A DNA stretch of 64,000 nt from Hwanghaeella sp965227365 (GCF_965227365.1 NZ_OZ245754.1:4650001-4714000), one strand, 5' to 3'; shown: positions 9,560 through 18,266, numbered from the stretch's first letter. The notes: generated by a model from the letters alone, not told the origin. Made by a program: numbers and translations.

Positions 9560-10708
9560 ATGGCGAAACGGGACTATTATGAAGTTCTGGGCGTCGAGAA
9601 AGGCGCCGATGCGGGCGCCTTGAAGAGCGCCTATCGCAAGATGGCGATGAAGTACCATCCGGACCGTAACCAGGACGATCCGGAAGCGGAAGCCAAGTTC
9701 AAGGAAGTCAACGAGGCCTATGAAGTCCTGAAGGACGAACAGAAGCGGGCCGCCTATGACCGTTTCGGCCATCAGGCTTTCGAGCAGGGCGGCGGTTTCG
9801 GCGGCGGTGCGGCCGGCGGCGGTGCCGGTTTCAGCGGTTTCACCGACATTTTCGAGGAAATGTTCGGCGATTTCATGGGCGGCGGGGGCGGCCGTCGCGG
9901 CGGCCAGCAGGCGAACCGCGGCGCTGATCTCCGCTACAATCTCGAGATCTCCCTGGAAGACGCCTATCACGGCCGTCAGGTCGAGGTTCATGTCCCGACA
10001 TCGGTTGGCTGCGATACCTGTCACGGCACCGGCGCTGCGGAAGGGGCCTCGCCCACGACCTGCGGCATGTGCCACGGCCATGGCAAGGTGCGTGCCCAAC
10101 AGGGTTTCTTCACCATCGAACGCACCTGCCCGACCTGTCACGGTCAGGGTTCCGTGATCGACAATCCATGCAAGAGCTGTAACGGCTCGGGCCGTCAGTC
10201 GAAGGAAAAGATGCTGTCGGTCAGCGTGCCGAAGGGCGTCGAGGACGGCACCCGCATCCGGCTTGCCGGCGAAGGCGAGGCCGGCCTGCGCGGCGCACCG
10301 GCGGGCGACCTCTACATCTTCATCTCGATCGCGCCGCACCGGATTTTCCAGCGCGAGGGCGCGAATATCTTCTGCCGCGTGCCGATATCCATGGCCGACG
10401 CCGCCCTGGGTTCGGAAATCGAGGTGCCTTCCATCGACGGCGGCCGCACCAAGGTGAAGGTCCCGGCGGGAACCCAGACCGGCCAGCAGTTCCGTCTGCG
10501 CGGCAAGGGCATGTCCATTCTGCGCAGCCAGGGCCGCGGCGACATGTATATCGAGATGGCGGTCGAAACCCCGGTGAACCTGTCCAGGAAACAGAAGGAA
10601 TTGCTCGAGGAATTCCGCAAGGCCGGCGGCGAAGGCAAGCCGACCAACCCGGAAACCGAAGGGTTCTTCAGCAAGGTCAAGGAATTCTGGGACGATTTGA
10701 CGGAATAG
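9560..10708 (+). CDS. dnaJ: Chaperone DnaJ (Hsp40, type I)
   Basis: Cochaperone that delivers clients to DnaK and stimulates its ATPase. It has 382 residues. Order of domains: J domain with KYHPDRN (HPD) near residue 35; Gly/Phe-rich linker about 75-120; zinc domain from about residue 151 with four CxxCxGxG repeats (CDTCHGTG, CGMCHGHG, CPTCHGQG, CKSCNGSG); then the substrate-binding C-terminal domains. A complete type I DnaJ. It follows the dnaK terminator by 41 bp, with GGAAAG upstream of its ATG. Confidence 0.98.
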   Translation: MAKRDYYEVLGVEKGADAGALKSAYRKMAMKYHPDRNQDDPEAEAKFKEVNEAYEVLKDEQKRAAYDRFGHQAFEQGGGFGGGAAGGGAGFSGFTDIFEEMFGDFMGGGGGRRGGQQANRGADLRYNLEISLEDAYHGRQVEVHVPTSVGCDTCHGTGAAEGASPTTCGMCHGHGKVRAQQGFFTIERTCPTCHGQGSVIDNPCKSCNGSGRQSKEKMLSVSVPKGVEDGTRIRLAGEGEAGLRGAPAGDLYIFISIAPHRIFQREGANIFCRVPISMADAALGSEIEVPSIDGGRTKVKVPAGTQTGQQFRLRGKGMSILRSQGRGDMYIEMAVETPVNLSRKQKELLEEFRKAGGEGKPTNPETEGFFSKVKEFWDDLTE

Positions 10709-10714
10709 GGCGTT

Positions 10715-11953
10715 CTAGCGTCGCTTGACGCCATCATCGCCCACCAGATCGAAATAGTCGGTGAACGCGCCGGCCCCGGTTGAACCGGCTTGGGAGAAGT
10801 CGACCAGACGGAATCCCGGCCGGTTTTTCTTTGCCTCATGCGCCGCGCGCCACAGGGCGGCCTGATCGACGAACCACAGGTTTTCCGTCTCCTCCGCGAA
10901 GCGGGCACGGATATACCCGCCCGTCAGCGCCGCCATCCACCAGGCGTCCTCGGACGCGGCAAAACCGGTCGCCCCGGCGCGCACGATGCCGCCGGGGCCG
11001 CCGTCGGGCCGGAACCAACAGCCGAAATCGCCGTCCTGCATTGCGCGAAACAAAGGATCGAGCGGCGCACGAACGATCAGGTCGATATCGAGCACCAGGG
11101 TGGGGCCCCGGTTGTCCGCCAGCAGTTTCTCCATCCGAAGGAAACGCCAGCTGGCATAGACGGCGGACCGCGTGATGCCGGGAAATTCGGATGTCTGATA
11201 CTCCATCCCGATGAACAGCGAGGGCCCCGCATCGGCCAGGGCCGCCGTATCCGCCGGGTCCGCATCGACCGCCAGGACCAGCAAGGTCGTCCCCGGATTG
11301 GTCTCATCCAGGCTTTTGACGAAGTCCGCCCCGAAACGGCGGAGATAGACGCCATCGGCGGCGATCACGATACAAGGTTGAATTTCCGCCGGTTTTTCAA
11401 AGACAGGCGGCGGCGCGACCGCTGCCGCCAGCGTGTATAATCGGTCCGCCTCCAGCAAGTGACGGGTCTGGACGAAGACGTTGGTCAGGGTCTGGTCCTG
11501 CGCGGCCAGGAACCATTCCGGGTCCGCATCGAAACTGCGTTTTGCCGCCAGGAAATGATCGATCGCGGCGTCATCCTCTCCCCGCATCATGGCCAGATGC
11601 CCGCGGGCGTAGTGCAACGCTGCCTGTTCCCGTGCCGCGGCGGAAAACCCGGCCAGGGCGGCAGTAAGACGCTCCAGCCCCTGGTCGCTGCCATTCGCGG
11701 CGCAGATCCAGGCGGCGCGCCACAGAACCAGCCCCGCGTCCCGCCGCCGTGTCCAACGATCGGTTAGCAGCGCCGCGACCGCATCGCCCGCGCCCATGAC
11801 CGCGGCGCAAAGCAGCAGCCCGGCGGCGGCGGAAGGGCTGTCGGTCGCACCCAGTTGCGTCTGGAAACGATCGGCGGCTGGTTTCAATTCCCCCTGGAAC
11901 AGCAGCATCCAAGCCTCGCGCAGGTCAGGCGACTCCTCTACACTCGCGCTCAT
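10715..11953 (-). CDS. Unknown protein with a glycosyltransferase-like C-terminal half
   Basis: 412 residues, function not recognised. Residues 1-180 are Ala-rich helices with TPR-like spacing (for example HYARGHLAMMRGEDDAAIDHF). The C-terminal half begins with a beta strand (PCIVIAADGVYLRRF) and contains PTLVLDIDLIVRAPLDP, a DxD-type motif (D289, D291) like that of GT-A nucleotide-sugar transferases. It ends just 6 bp from dnaJ, convergent. Its ATG overlaps the ATG of the divergent PhyH-like gene at CATG 11951-11954. Possible role: glycan or small-molecule transfer together with that neighbour. Only the DxD half supports this. Confidence 0.6.
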   Translation of the reverse strand: MSASVEESPDLREAWMLLFQGELKPAADRFQTQLGATDSPSAAAGLLLCAAVMGAGDAVAALLTDRWTRRRDAGLVLWRAAWICAANGSDQGLERLTAALAGFSAAAREQAALHYARGHLAMMRGEDDAAIDHFLAAKRSFDADPEWFLAAQDQTLTNVFVQTRHLLEADRLYTLAAAVAPPPVFEKPAEIQPCIVIAADGVYLRRFGADFVKSLDETNPGTTLLVLAVDADPADTAALADAGPSLFIGMEYQTSEFPGITRSAVYASWRFLRMEKLLADNRGPTLVLDIDLIVRAPLDPLFRAMQDGDFGCWFRPDGGPGGIVRAGATGFAASEDAWWMAALTGGYIRARFAEETENLWFVDQAALWRAAHEAKKNRPGFRLVDFSQAGSTGAGAFTDYFDLVGDDGVKRR

Positions 11954-13085
11954 GCGGCCTGATGCTCCCTCCTCGCTTTCGCCCGATAAGACGGATCCGG
12001 TTCAACCGGACTTCCAAACCTATTGGCCGACCGATCGCGGTTACGACTGGCAGGTGGGGCTGCTGCGGTTCCTGCTATCTTCCGACGCTTATCGCGATAT
12101 CGCAACGTTTCTGGGGGGTGAGGAGGCTCTTAAGCTTTCAAAGCCCGACATGCACGGGCTTCACCATCGCGCCATCGGCTTTCTGCATCGCTCGCTGGAC
12201 GCCCGGTTGCGTCGGCGTTTCGTCCAGGCCATCGCCGAGTATGCCGAAACATGCATCGGCCCCGGATCCGCCCGGCCGGTCCCGCCCGAAGCAGAAGCGA
12301 TTGGCCGGGACATCGATAGGAACGGCTATGCGGTCCTGCCCGCCATTCCTGCGGATTGGGCCGACGAGATCCGCGGTTATGCCGCTGACACCACCATGCA
12401 TAACTGGGCCGGAGACGTGGAAGGGCCGTTGGAGTCGCTGCGGGCGGACCACAATCTCGCGATCTGCCGCAGCGCGGCGCTGCTCACCCTGCCGCATATC
12501 CAGGCGATCGCGACCGATCCCGTCATCGGTGCCGCGGTGGAACGCCATCTCGGCGCGCCGCCGATCCTGCTCGGCACCGCATTGTGGTGTTCCTTCGCCG
12601 GCAAGCAGGCCCGCGATGCGCAGTTTTTCCATTACGATCTGGACGATTACCGCTTCTGCAAACTGTTCATCTATCTAACCGACGTGGACGAGGAAGGCGG
12701 ACCGCATGTCTATCTGCCCCGGACCCACGACCCGGATTATATTGCCGCCTGCCGCCCCGAACCGGGGCCGGAGCGGGACACCTTCGACCACTGGTACTTT
12801 CAGGATCTACGCAAGCAGGATGCCGCCGCCATCCGTCATCTGAACCAGGAGCCGGTCACCCTGACCGGGGCAAAAGGTACCCGCCTGCTGGTGAATACCG
12901 AAGGCATCCACAAGGGCCTGCCACCGCAGAAACAGGACCGCTGGCTGCTGCAATTGCTGTTCGGGGTGTCGCACTTCACCCAATGGGGCGGCAGTTTCGA
13001 CGCCCCGGTCCTCGACGCTGCCGCCCCGGCGGAAGCCTATTTGCTCGGCGGTTTGTTCCCGACGCGGGCGGTCGGGGCGGGCTGA
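11952..13085 (+). CDS. Phytanoyl-CoA dioxygenase (PhyH)-like 2OG/Fe(II) oxygenase
   Basis: 377 residues. The C-terminal two thirds carry the double-stranded beta-helix oxygenase motifs: FFHYDLDDYRFCKLFIYL with HxD (H227, D229), then the distal NTEGIHKG (H320) and R330 in QDRWLLQLLF for 2-oxoglutarate. PhyH-family enzymes hydroxylate lipids, small metabolites or osmolytes such as ectoine. The substrate here is unknown. The start at 11952 overlaps the divergent neighbour's start, leaving no space for a conventional leader. dapB follows after 74 bp. Confidence 0.72.
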   Translation: MRPDAPSSLSPDKTDPVQPDFQTYWPTDRGYDWQVGLLRFLLSSDAYRDIATFLGGEEALKLSKPDMHGLHHRAIGFLHRSLDARLRRRFVQAIAEYAETCIGPGSARPVPPEAEAIGRDIDRNGYAVLPAIPADWADEIRGYAADTTMHNWAGDVEGPLESLRADHNLAICRSAALLTLPHIQAIATDPVIGAAVERHLGAPPILLGTALWCSFAGKQARDAQFFHYDLDDYRFCKLFIYLTDVDEEGGPHVYLPRTHDPDYIAACRPEPGPERDTFDHWYFQDLRKQDAAAIRHLNQEPVTLTGAKGTRLLVNTEGIHKGLPPQKQDRWLLQLLFGVSHFTQWGGSFDAPVLDAAAPAEAYLLGGLFPTRAVGAG

Positions 13086-13159
13086 ACGCGCGCGCCTTCA
13101 AATTCGCTTTCAAATCCGGCCCTGCCTTGGCAGTTTCACGCTCAATGAGGGAGAGGGCC

Positions 13160-14017
13160 ATGACCGAACATGATCTGAATATCGTCGTCGTAGGGGCGGA
13201 TGGGCGTATGGGGCGGATGCTGGTCGCCGAGATCGCCGCGACCGAGGGCTGCCGCCTGTCCGGCGCGACCGACCGGGAAGGATCGCCCGCGATCGGGCAG
13301 GACCCGGGCGTGCTGGCCGGGATCGGCGAGACGGGCCTGAAGATCATCGAGGATCCGGCCCCGGTGATCGCCCAGGCGGATGCGGTGATCGATTTCACAT
13401 CCCCCGCGGCGACGGTCAACCATGCGCGCCTCTGTGCCCAGGCGGGCGCCGCCCTCGTCGCCGGCACGACGGGTATGAGCCATTCCGACGAAGAGGCGCT
13501 GTATCTGGCCGCCCGGCATATTCCCGTCGTCTATGCCGCGAATTACAGCGTCGGCATCACCCTGTTGACGAACCTGGTGCAGAAGGCCGCCGCGACGCTG
13601 GGCGACGACTACGACATCGAGGTCCTGGAAATGCATCACCGTCACAAGGTGGACGCGCCGTCCGGCACGGCGCTGGCGCTCGGCAAGGCGGCGGCGCGCG
13701 GCCGCAAGGTGAACCACGACGCGGTGAAACAGGCGGTGCGCGACGGCCATACCGGCGCGCGCCCGAAGGGCGAGATCGGCTATGCCACCCTGCGGGGCGG
13801 CGACGTGGTCGGCGAACATGACGTGATTTTCGCCGCCGAGGGTGAGCGCCTGATCCTGGGCCACAAGGCATCGGCCCGGCGGGTCTTCGCGGCCGGCGCG
13901 GTGCGCGCCGCGCTGTGGACCAAGGGCAAGCATCCCGGCGTTTACGACATGAACGACGTACTGGGCCTGAAGGATCACGAGGCCGAGGTGATAACGGAGG
14001 CGGAACGGCATGGCTGA
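13160..14017 (+). CDS. dapB: 4-hydroxy-tetrahydrodipicolinate reductase
   Basis: Reduces hydroxy-tetrahydrodipicolinate in the lysine/diaminopimelate pathway, using NAD(P)H. It has 285 residues. Rossmann motif VVGADGRMGRML, AVIDFTSPAATV, AGTTGMS, catalytic EMHHRHKVDAPSGTA and the late GEHDVIFAAEGERLILGHKA are all present. An in-frame ATG also occurs at 13145, but GAGGGAGAGGG just before 13160 marks the latter as the start. The 3' end overlaps the next gene by 8 nt, so the pair should be co-translated. Confidence 0.96.
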   Translation: MTEHDLNIVVVGADGRMGRMLVAEIAATEGCRLSGATDREGSPAIGQDPGVLAGIGETGLKIIEDPAPVIAQADAVIDFTSPAATVNHARLCAQAGAALVAGTTGMSHSDEEALYLAARHIPVVYAANYSVGITLLTNLVQKAAATLGDDYDIEVLEMHHRHKVDAPSGTALALGKAAARGRKVNHDAVKQAVRDGHTGARPKGEIGYATLRGGDVVGEHDVIFAAEGERLILGHKASARRVFAAGAVRAALWTKGKHPGVYDMNDVLGLKDHEAEVITEAERHG

Positions 14018-15005
14018 CGACGCGTCCGGCGCGAAACCGAGCATCGCCGGCGTTTTCGGCGGCGGTGGCCCGGTGGAAACTTTTCTGGGGCTGCCCAAGG
14101 TTTCCACCAAGACCTTGAAAGACAGCGGCGCGAAGGCGGCGGTCCTGGGCGTTCCCTGCGCCACCCCCTATGCGGCGACCGGTCTCTATGCCGCCAAGGC
14201 ACCCGCCGCGGTGCGGGAAAGCGCCGCCATCGAAGCGGCGGCCACCCAGCATTTCGATTTCGACCGGATGGCGCCCGCCGTTCCCTTGGGCGCCGACAAA
14301 CGGCCGTTGATCGTCGATTGCGGCGACCTGGATTACGATCCGCAAGACCATGCGGCGAACAGGGCGCGGATCACCAAGGCCGTCGGCGAGATCCTGGCCG
14401 CCGGGGCGGTCCCCATCGTATTGGGCGGAGACGATTCGACCCCGACACCTGTTCTGCACGCCTATGCCGAGCACGGTCCCGTGACGATCCTGCAGATTGA
14501 CGCCCATATCGATTGGCGGGACGAGGTGAACGGCGAGCGTCTGGGCCTGTCATCCCCGATGCGCCGCGCATCGGAAATGGCTTGGGTCACCGGCATGGTT
14601 CAGGTCGGCGCGCGGGCGGTCGGCTCCGCCCGACCATCGGACTACGAGGATGCCAAGGCCTGGGGAGTCCAGTTCATCACCGCCGCGCAACTGCACCGGG
14701 ACGGCGTCGCGGCCGTCCTGGACAAAATCCCCGAGGGCGCAAATGTCTTCATCGACTTCGATCTGGACGGGCTGGACCCGTCAATCGCACCGGGGGTGAT
14801 CGGTCCGGCCCCGGGCGGATTGTTCATGCATCAGGCGCTTGCGATTTTGAACGGTGTCGCCGCCAAGGCACGGATCGCCGGGTTCTGCCTGGTGGAATTC
14901 GCGCCCGAATTGGACCGGGACGGGCAATCCGCGCAATGCGCCTATCGGCTCTCCGCCCTGGCCGCGGCGTTGGCGGCCGAAGGCACACTGTGGGCAGCTT
15001 CCTAG
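14010..15005 (+). CDS. Ureohydrolase homologue with altered metal motif (GGDDS)
   Basis: 331-residue arginase/agmatinase-superfamily protein. Five metal ligands are in place: DAHID (D164, H166, D168) and DFDLDGLDPSIAPG (D251, D253). The canonical GGDHS, however, reads GGDDS, so the first manganese-ligand histidine is Asp142. This may change the metal, the substrate or activity. It overlaps the end of dapB by 8 nt, an odd partner for a urea-forming enzyme. The N-terminal 90 residues differ from those of the copy at 4147. Likely a distinct amidinohydrolase or related C-N hydrolase; substrate unknown. Confidence 0.8.
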   Translation: MADDASGAKPSIAGVFGGGGPVETFLGLPKVSTKTLKDSGAKAAVLGVPCATPYAATGLYAAKAPAAVRESAAIEAAATQHFDFDRMAPAVPLGADKRPLIVDCGDLDYDPQDHAANRARITKAVGEILAAGAVPIVLGGDDSTPTPVLHAYAEHGPVTILQIDAHIDWRDEVNGERLGLSSPMRRASEMAWVTGMVQVGARAVGSARPSDYEDAKAWGVQFITAAQLHRDGVAAVLDKIPEGANVFIDFDLDGLDPSIAPGVIGPAPGGLFMHQALAILNGVAAKARIAGFCLVEFAPELDRDGQSAQCAYRLSALAAALAAEGTLWAAS

Positions 15006-15091
15006 GTTACCCGCTAAACCAGGTACCCGGTCTCTGCCGCGATAAATTTCTCGATTGCGAGTGGCGTAAACCATACCGTCGGCGATTAGCA

Positions 15092-15580
15092 TCAAGCATC
15101 CCCGGCAGCAGCCAGGATTGCCAAGGGTATCTCCGAACTGGACTTGCATCGTTTCATAACGACGGAAGTTCTGAATCTTTTTATGTTTGCGTCTTCAAAG
15201 AAGAGCCGGTGCGTGAGACGCTCAAAATCCTCCATGTCTCTACTGAGAACAATTAGGGCGAAATCCGCCTCGCCAGTAATGTAGTAGCATTGCTGAACTT
15301 GAGGGTCGGCCTGAGCCCTGCGCCGAAATGCATCCACCTGATCGATGCGTTCACGTTCCATCTCGACCAGAACCAGGAACGTCATCGTATATCCGACGGC
15401 TTCCGGCCGAACGACGGTCGTTTCTCGTTGAATAACCTCTTTGTCTCTGAGACTCCGGATCCTTCGTTGCACGGTGGCCACCGACAAGCCTGTCTCACAG
15501 GCGATATTCTCGAGCTTCTCTCGCGCGTTATCTTGCAGCATGCGCAGTATCGCCAAATCCGAAGCGGTCAACTCTGACAT
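15092..15580 (-). CDS. Lrp/AsnC-family transcriptional regulator
   Basis: 162 residues. N-terminal winged helix (SDLAILRMLQDNAREKLENIACETGLSVATVQRRIRSL) and C-terminal RAM/effector domain (MTFLVLVEMERERIDQ; CYYITGEADFALIVLSRDMEDFERLTHRLFF), the usual Lrp layout with ligand-binding GEADFAL. It is divergent from the ABC-transporter operon across 215 bp, which suggests local control by the imported amino acid. AsnC/Lrp regulators also accompany ectoine-utilisation genes in other bacteria. Nearby base composition is more AT-rich than the flanking core genes. Confidence 0.9.
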   Translation of the reverse strand: MSELTASDLAILRMLQDNAREKLENIACETGLSVATVQRRIRSLRDKEVIQRETTVVRPEAVGYTMTFLVLVEMERERIDQVDAFRRRAQADPQVQQCYYITGEADFALIVLSRDMEDFERLTHRLFFEDANIKRFRTSVVMKRCKSSSEIPLAILAAAGDA

Positions 15581-15742
15581 CCTGCATTACCTCACCCGGT
15601 AGATTGAAGACATCCATTATGTTACCCGCCCAACTTGAGTAAAACGCATCAACTTTGTCTGGATTATGAGAAATTTCATCACTTTTTGAGAGCTGATGCC
15701 GATTTTTATGGAGGGTTTTCGATAAGCTTTCCGAAGTCGTTT

Positions 15743-15756
15743 CAGCTCTTGAGCTG
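15743..15756. promoter_or_regulatory. Palindrome in the lrp-like/ehuA-like intergenic region
   Basis: CAGCTC-TT-GAGCTG is a perfect 6+2+6 inverted repeat, 40 bp upstream of the ATP-binding-protein gene and 163 bp from the regulator start. It is a candidate operator for the divergent Lrp-type regulator or another dimeric factor. No convincing promoter pair could be assigned in the gap. Confidence 0.4.
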
Positions 15757-15795
15757 CCGCTATCGACAATCTTGGACGGGGGCAGGCCTAAGTAG

Positions 15796-16581
15796 ATGGC
15801 AAGCGTGGAAAAAATTATCGAATTCCGGGACGTGTCGAAATCATTCGGCGAACTACAGGTTCTGAGAAATCTCGATCTGCATGTCAATTCCGGCGAGAAA
15901 CTGGCTTTGATCGGCCCGAGTGGGTCAGGCAAGACCACCATTCTTCGAATCCTGATGACGCTGGAAGATATCGACACGGGCCATGTCCTGATCGACCAGG
16001 ACTACCTTTGGCATCAACAGATCGAAGGCAAACTTCAGCCAGCCAGCGACAAGCACCTACACAAAATGCGCGAGAACGTCGGCATGGTGTTCCAGCAGTT
16101 CAACCTGTTCCCCCATCTAACGGCGATCGGCAACATCCAACAGCCGCAGATGCTGGTGCAAGGCAGAGACAAAGCCGATGCCCAGGCAAGAGGCATGGAC
16201 CTTCTGAAAATGGTCGGGCTTGAAGAAAAACGAGACCACTATCCGCATCAGCTGTCGGGCGGTCAGCAACAACGTGTCGCAATCGCTCGGGCTCTGGCAC
16301 TGGAGCCAAAAATCATGCTGTTCGACGAAGTCACATCTGCGCTGGATCCTGAATTGGTCGATGAAGTGTTGAATGTGTTGCGCATGCTCGCAAGCGACAC
16401 CGACACGACGATGCTGACGGTTACTCATGAGATGAACTTCGCCCGTGAGTTCGCCGACCGTGTTCTGTTCTTCGACAAAGGGCAGATCGTCGAGGCGAGC
16501 GAGCCCGAAGAGATTTTCAGCCGGCCGAAAGAACCCCGAACACAAGATTTCCTAAAAAAATTCATTGCAGGCATCGGCTGA
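15796..16581 (+). CDS. EhuA-like ABC transporter ATP-binding protein
   Basis: ATPase of a polar-amino-acid importer, 261 residues. Walker A GPSGSGKTT, Q-loop VFQQFNLF, signature LSGGQQQR, Walker B IMLFDEVTSALDP and switch histidine TVTHEM are complete. The insertion DYLWHQQIEGKLQPASDKHLHKMR is unlike HisP/GlnQ but resembles ectoine/hydroxyectoine EhuA, so the system is placed near Ehu. The substrate is not proved. It is first in the transporter operon, followed by binding protein and two permeases. The ribosome site is weak. Confidence 0.88.
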   Translation: MASVEKIIEFRDVSKSFGELQVLRNLDLHVNSGEKLALIGPSGSGKTTILRILMTLEDIDTGHVLIDQDYLWHQQIEGKLQPASDKHLHKMRENVGMVFQQFNLFPHLTAIGNIQQPQMLVQGRDKADAQARGMDLLKMVGLEEKRDHYPHQLSGGQQQRVAIARALALEPKIMLFDEVTSALDPELVDEVLNVLRMLASDTDTTMLTVTHEMNFAREFADRVLFFDKGQIVEASEPEEIFSRPKEPRTQDFLKKFIAGIG

Positions 16582-16654
16582 CCAGCATGCCCAAAAGCAG
16601 AACGATGAAAAACATCGGTTTACCACATCGAACCAATGACGAAAGGACCGCTCA

Positions 16655-17506
16655 ATGCGCTCGTTGAATTTCAGGAAGGCTTTAGTCGGTATGGTCGCGG
16701 CGGGGGCCGTGATTGCCGGATCGATTGGATCGTCATCCGCCGACACGTTGCAAAAGCTTAGAGACCAAGGTTATGCGACGGTCGCGGTGGCAAATGAACC
16801 GCCATACAGCGACGTCAAGGGCGATGGTTATGTCACCGGTGCGGCCCCGGATGTGGCGCGCGCGGTAATGAAGAAGCTTGGCGTACCGGAGCTCAAGGCA
16901 CAGGTCGTAGGCTATGGCTCAATGATCCCGGCATTGCTGGCGCGCCGTGTCGACATGGCGACCTCCGGACTTTACATCAAACCGAAGCGTTGCGAGTCGA
17001 TCATCTACTCGGAGCCCGATCTTTGCGGCGCCGAAGCCTTCGCGGTCTTAAAGGGGAATCCACACAACATCCTGACCTATGAAGATATCGGGAAAAATCC
17101 AGATGTGACGATGACGACATGTGCCGGTTGTGCCGAGGAGGCCTATGCGTTGGAACGCGGCGTCAGCGCAGAGCAGATCAAGGTTTTCACCGATCCGCCG
17201 AGTGGCATAAAAATGCTGCAGCAGGGTCGCGTTGACGTCTTTGCTCTTTCTGGTCTCGGTACTCAGGATCTTCTGCGCAAGTTCAATGACCCCAACCTTG
17301 AACTGATCATGCCGGTGAAAGGGGTGCCGATGGGCTGCGCCGGCGCCGCCTTCAATCCCGAAGACAAGGATTTCCGAGACGCATACGACAAAGCGCTCAA
17401 GGAACTGAAGGATAGTGGCGAGTTCGCGAAGATCATCGAGCCTTACGGGTTCTCTGCCGAAGCGACGCTGGCAGTGAGGCGCGATGACTTCTGTCCCGGC
17501 AACTGA
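16655..17506 (+). CDS. EhuB-like periplasmic solute-binding protein
   Basis: 283 residues, family 3 extracellular solute-binding protein. A signal peptide covers about 1-29 (basic MRSLNFRK, hydrophobic core, cut near SSA). The mature start TLQKLRDQGYATVAVANEPPYSD and DMATSGLYIKPKRCESIIYSEP are close to EhuB-type ectoine binding proteins and lysine/arginine-type relatives. Four cysteines in LCGAEAF, TTCAGCAEE and GCAGAAF suggest disulfides or a specialised pocket not usual for EhuB. A strong hairpin follows the gene. Confidence 0.85.
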   Translation: MRSLNFRKALVGMVAAGAVIAGSIGSSSADTLQKLRDQGYATVAVANEPPYSDVKGDGYVTGAAPDVARAVMKKLGVPELKAQVVGYGSMIPALLARRVDMATSGLYIKPKRCESIIYSEPDLCGAEAFAVLKGNPHNILTYEDIGKNPDVTMTTCAGCAEEAYALERGVSAEQIKVFTDPPSGIKMLQQGRVDVFALSGLGTQDLLRKFNDPNLELIMPVKGVPMGCAGAAFNPEDKDFRDAYDKALKELKDSGEFAKIIEPYGFSAEATLAVRRDDFCPGN

Positions 17507-17551
17507 ACGGGCATATCAGGACGTCAACTTCCGATGAAGGGCTGAGCAAGA

Positions 17552-17580
17552 GGGCCGCCCACCAAACCGGTGGACGGCCC
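17552..17580 (+). other. mRNA hairpin after the binding-protein gene
   Basis: GGGCCG-C-CCACC (17552-17563) pairs with GGTGG-A-CGGCCC (17569-17580) with a single C/A mismatch and a 5-nt loop. It has no T-run and stops 14 nt before the permease ATG. In binding-protein operons such elements protect the upstream message from 3' decay, giving excess binding protein over permeases. That function is inferred here. Confidence 0.55.
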
Positions 17581-17594
17581 CACAGCGAGTGAGC

Positions 17595-18263
17595 ATGGAC
17601 AGCATCATTGAGTACTCGCCAATCCTGGTCAAAGGCACGATCACAACCATCGAGCTCACGCTTGCCAGTGCGGTTTTGGCCTTGGCTATTTCCTTCATCG
17701 TGGGACTCGCTCGGTTCTCCCGATATCGGTTGGTTCGCGCCGCGGCGATCTGTTACCTGGAATTCTTCCGTGGGACGAGTGCAATCGTCCAGATGTTCTT
17801 CATCTATTATGTATTACCGTTGATGGGGATTCATTTCTCACCATTAACAGCCGGCATACTTGCCTGCGGCTGCAATCTTGGAAGCTACGGTTCCGAGGTC
17901 GTGCGCGGTGCGATTCAGTCGGTCAATCGAGGTCAACACGAAGCCGCCCTGGCACTCAACTACACGACCTATCAACGCTATCGCTATGTCCTGATACCAC
18001 AGGCCGTACCTGTAATGATTCCGACCTTCAGCAATCTCTTGATTGAACTGATGAAGCTGACGGCTGTGGCCTCACTGATCACCATCTCCGATCTGACTTT
18101 CATGGCACAGATCATCCGCGTGCAAACCGCGCTGACGTTGGAGCCGTTCTTGGTGATCCTGGTCATCTATTTCATTATCGCGACGGCGCTTGTTCAGTTC
18201 ACCAAGCTCGTGGAACGCAAATTCTCGAAAGGCCGCCAGATGGTCTCGGATGGAGGCCGCTGA
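17595..18263 (+). CDS. EhuC-like amino-acid ABC transporter permease
   Basis: Inner-membrane permease, 222 residues from ATG 17595 (an in-frame GTG at 17589 is the alternative; neither has a good ribosome site). The HisM/GlnP-type N-terminal segment GTITTIELTLASAVLALAISF, the EFFRGTSAIVQ block and the cytoplasmic EAA loop EAALALNYTTYQRYRYVLIPQA that docks to the ATPase are visible, with about five membrane helices. It is followed 3 bp later by the second permease, so the two form a heterodimer. Confidence 0.88.
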   Translation: MDSIIEYSPILVKGTITTIELTLASAVLALAISFIVGLARFSRYRLVRAAAICYLEFFRGTSAIVQMFFIYYVLPLMGIHFSPLTAGILACGCNLGSYGSEVVRGAIQSVNRGQHEAALALNYTTYQRYRYVLIPQAVPVMIPTFSNLLIELMKLTAVASLITISDLTFMAQIIRVQTALTLEPFLVILVIYFIIATALVQFTKLVERKFSKGRQMVSDGGR

Positions 18264-18266
18264 GTC

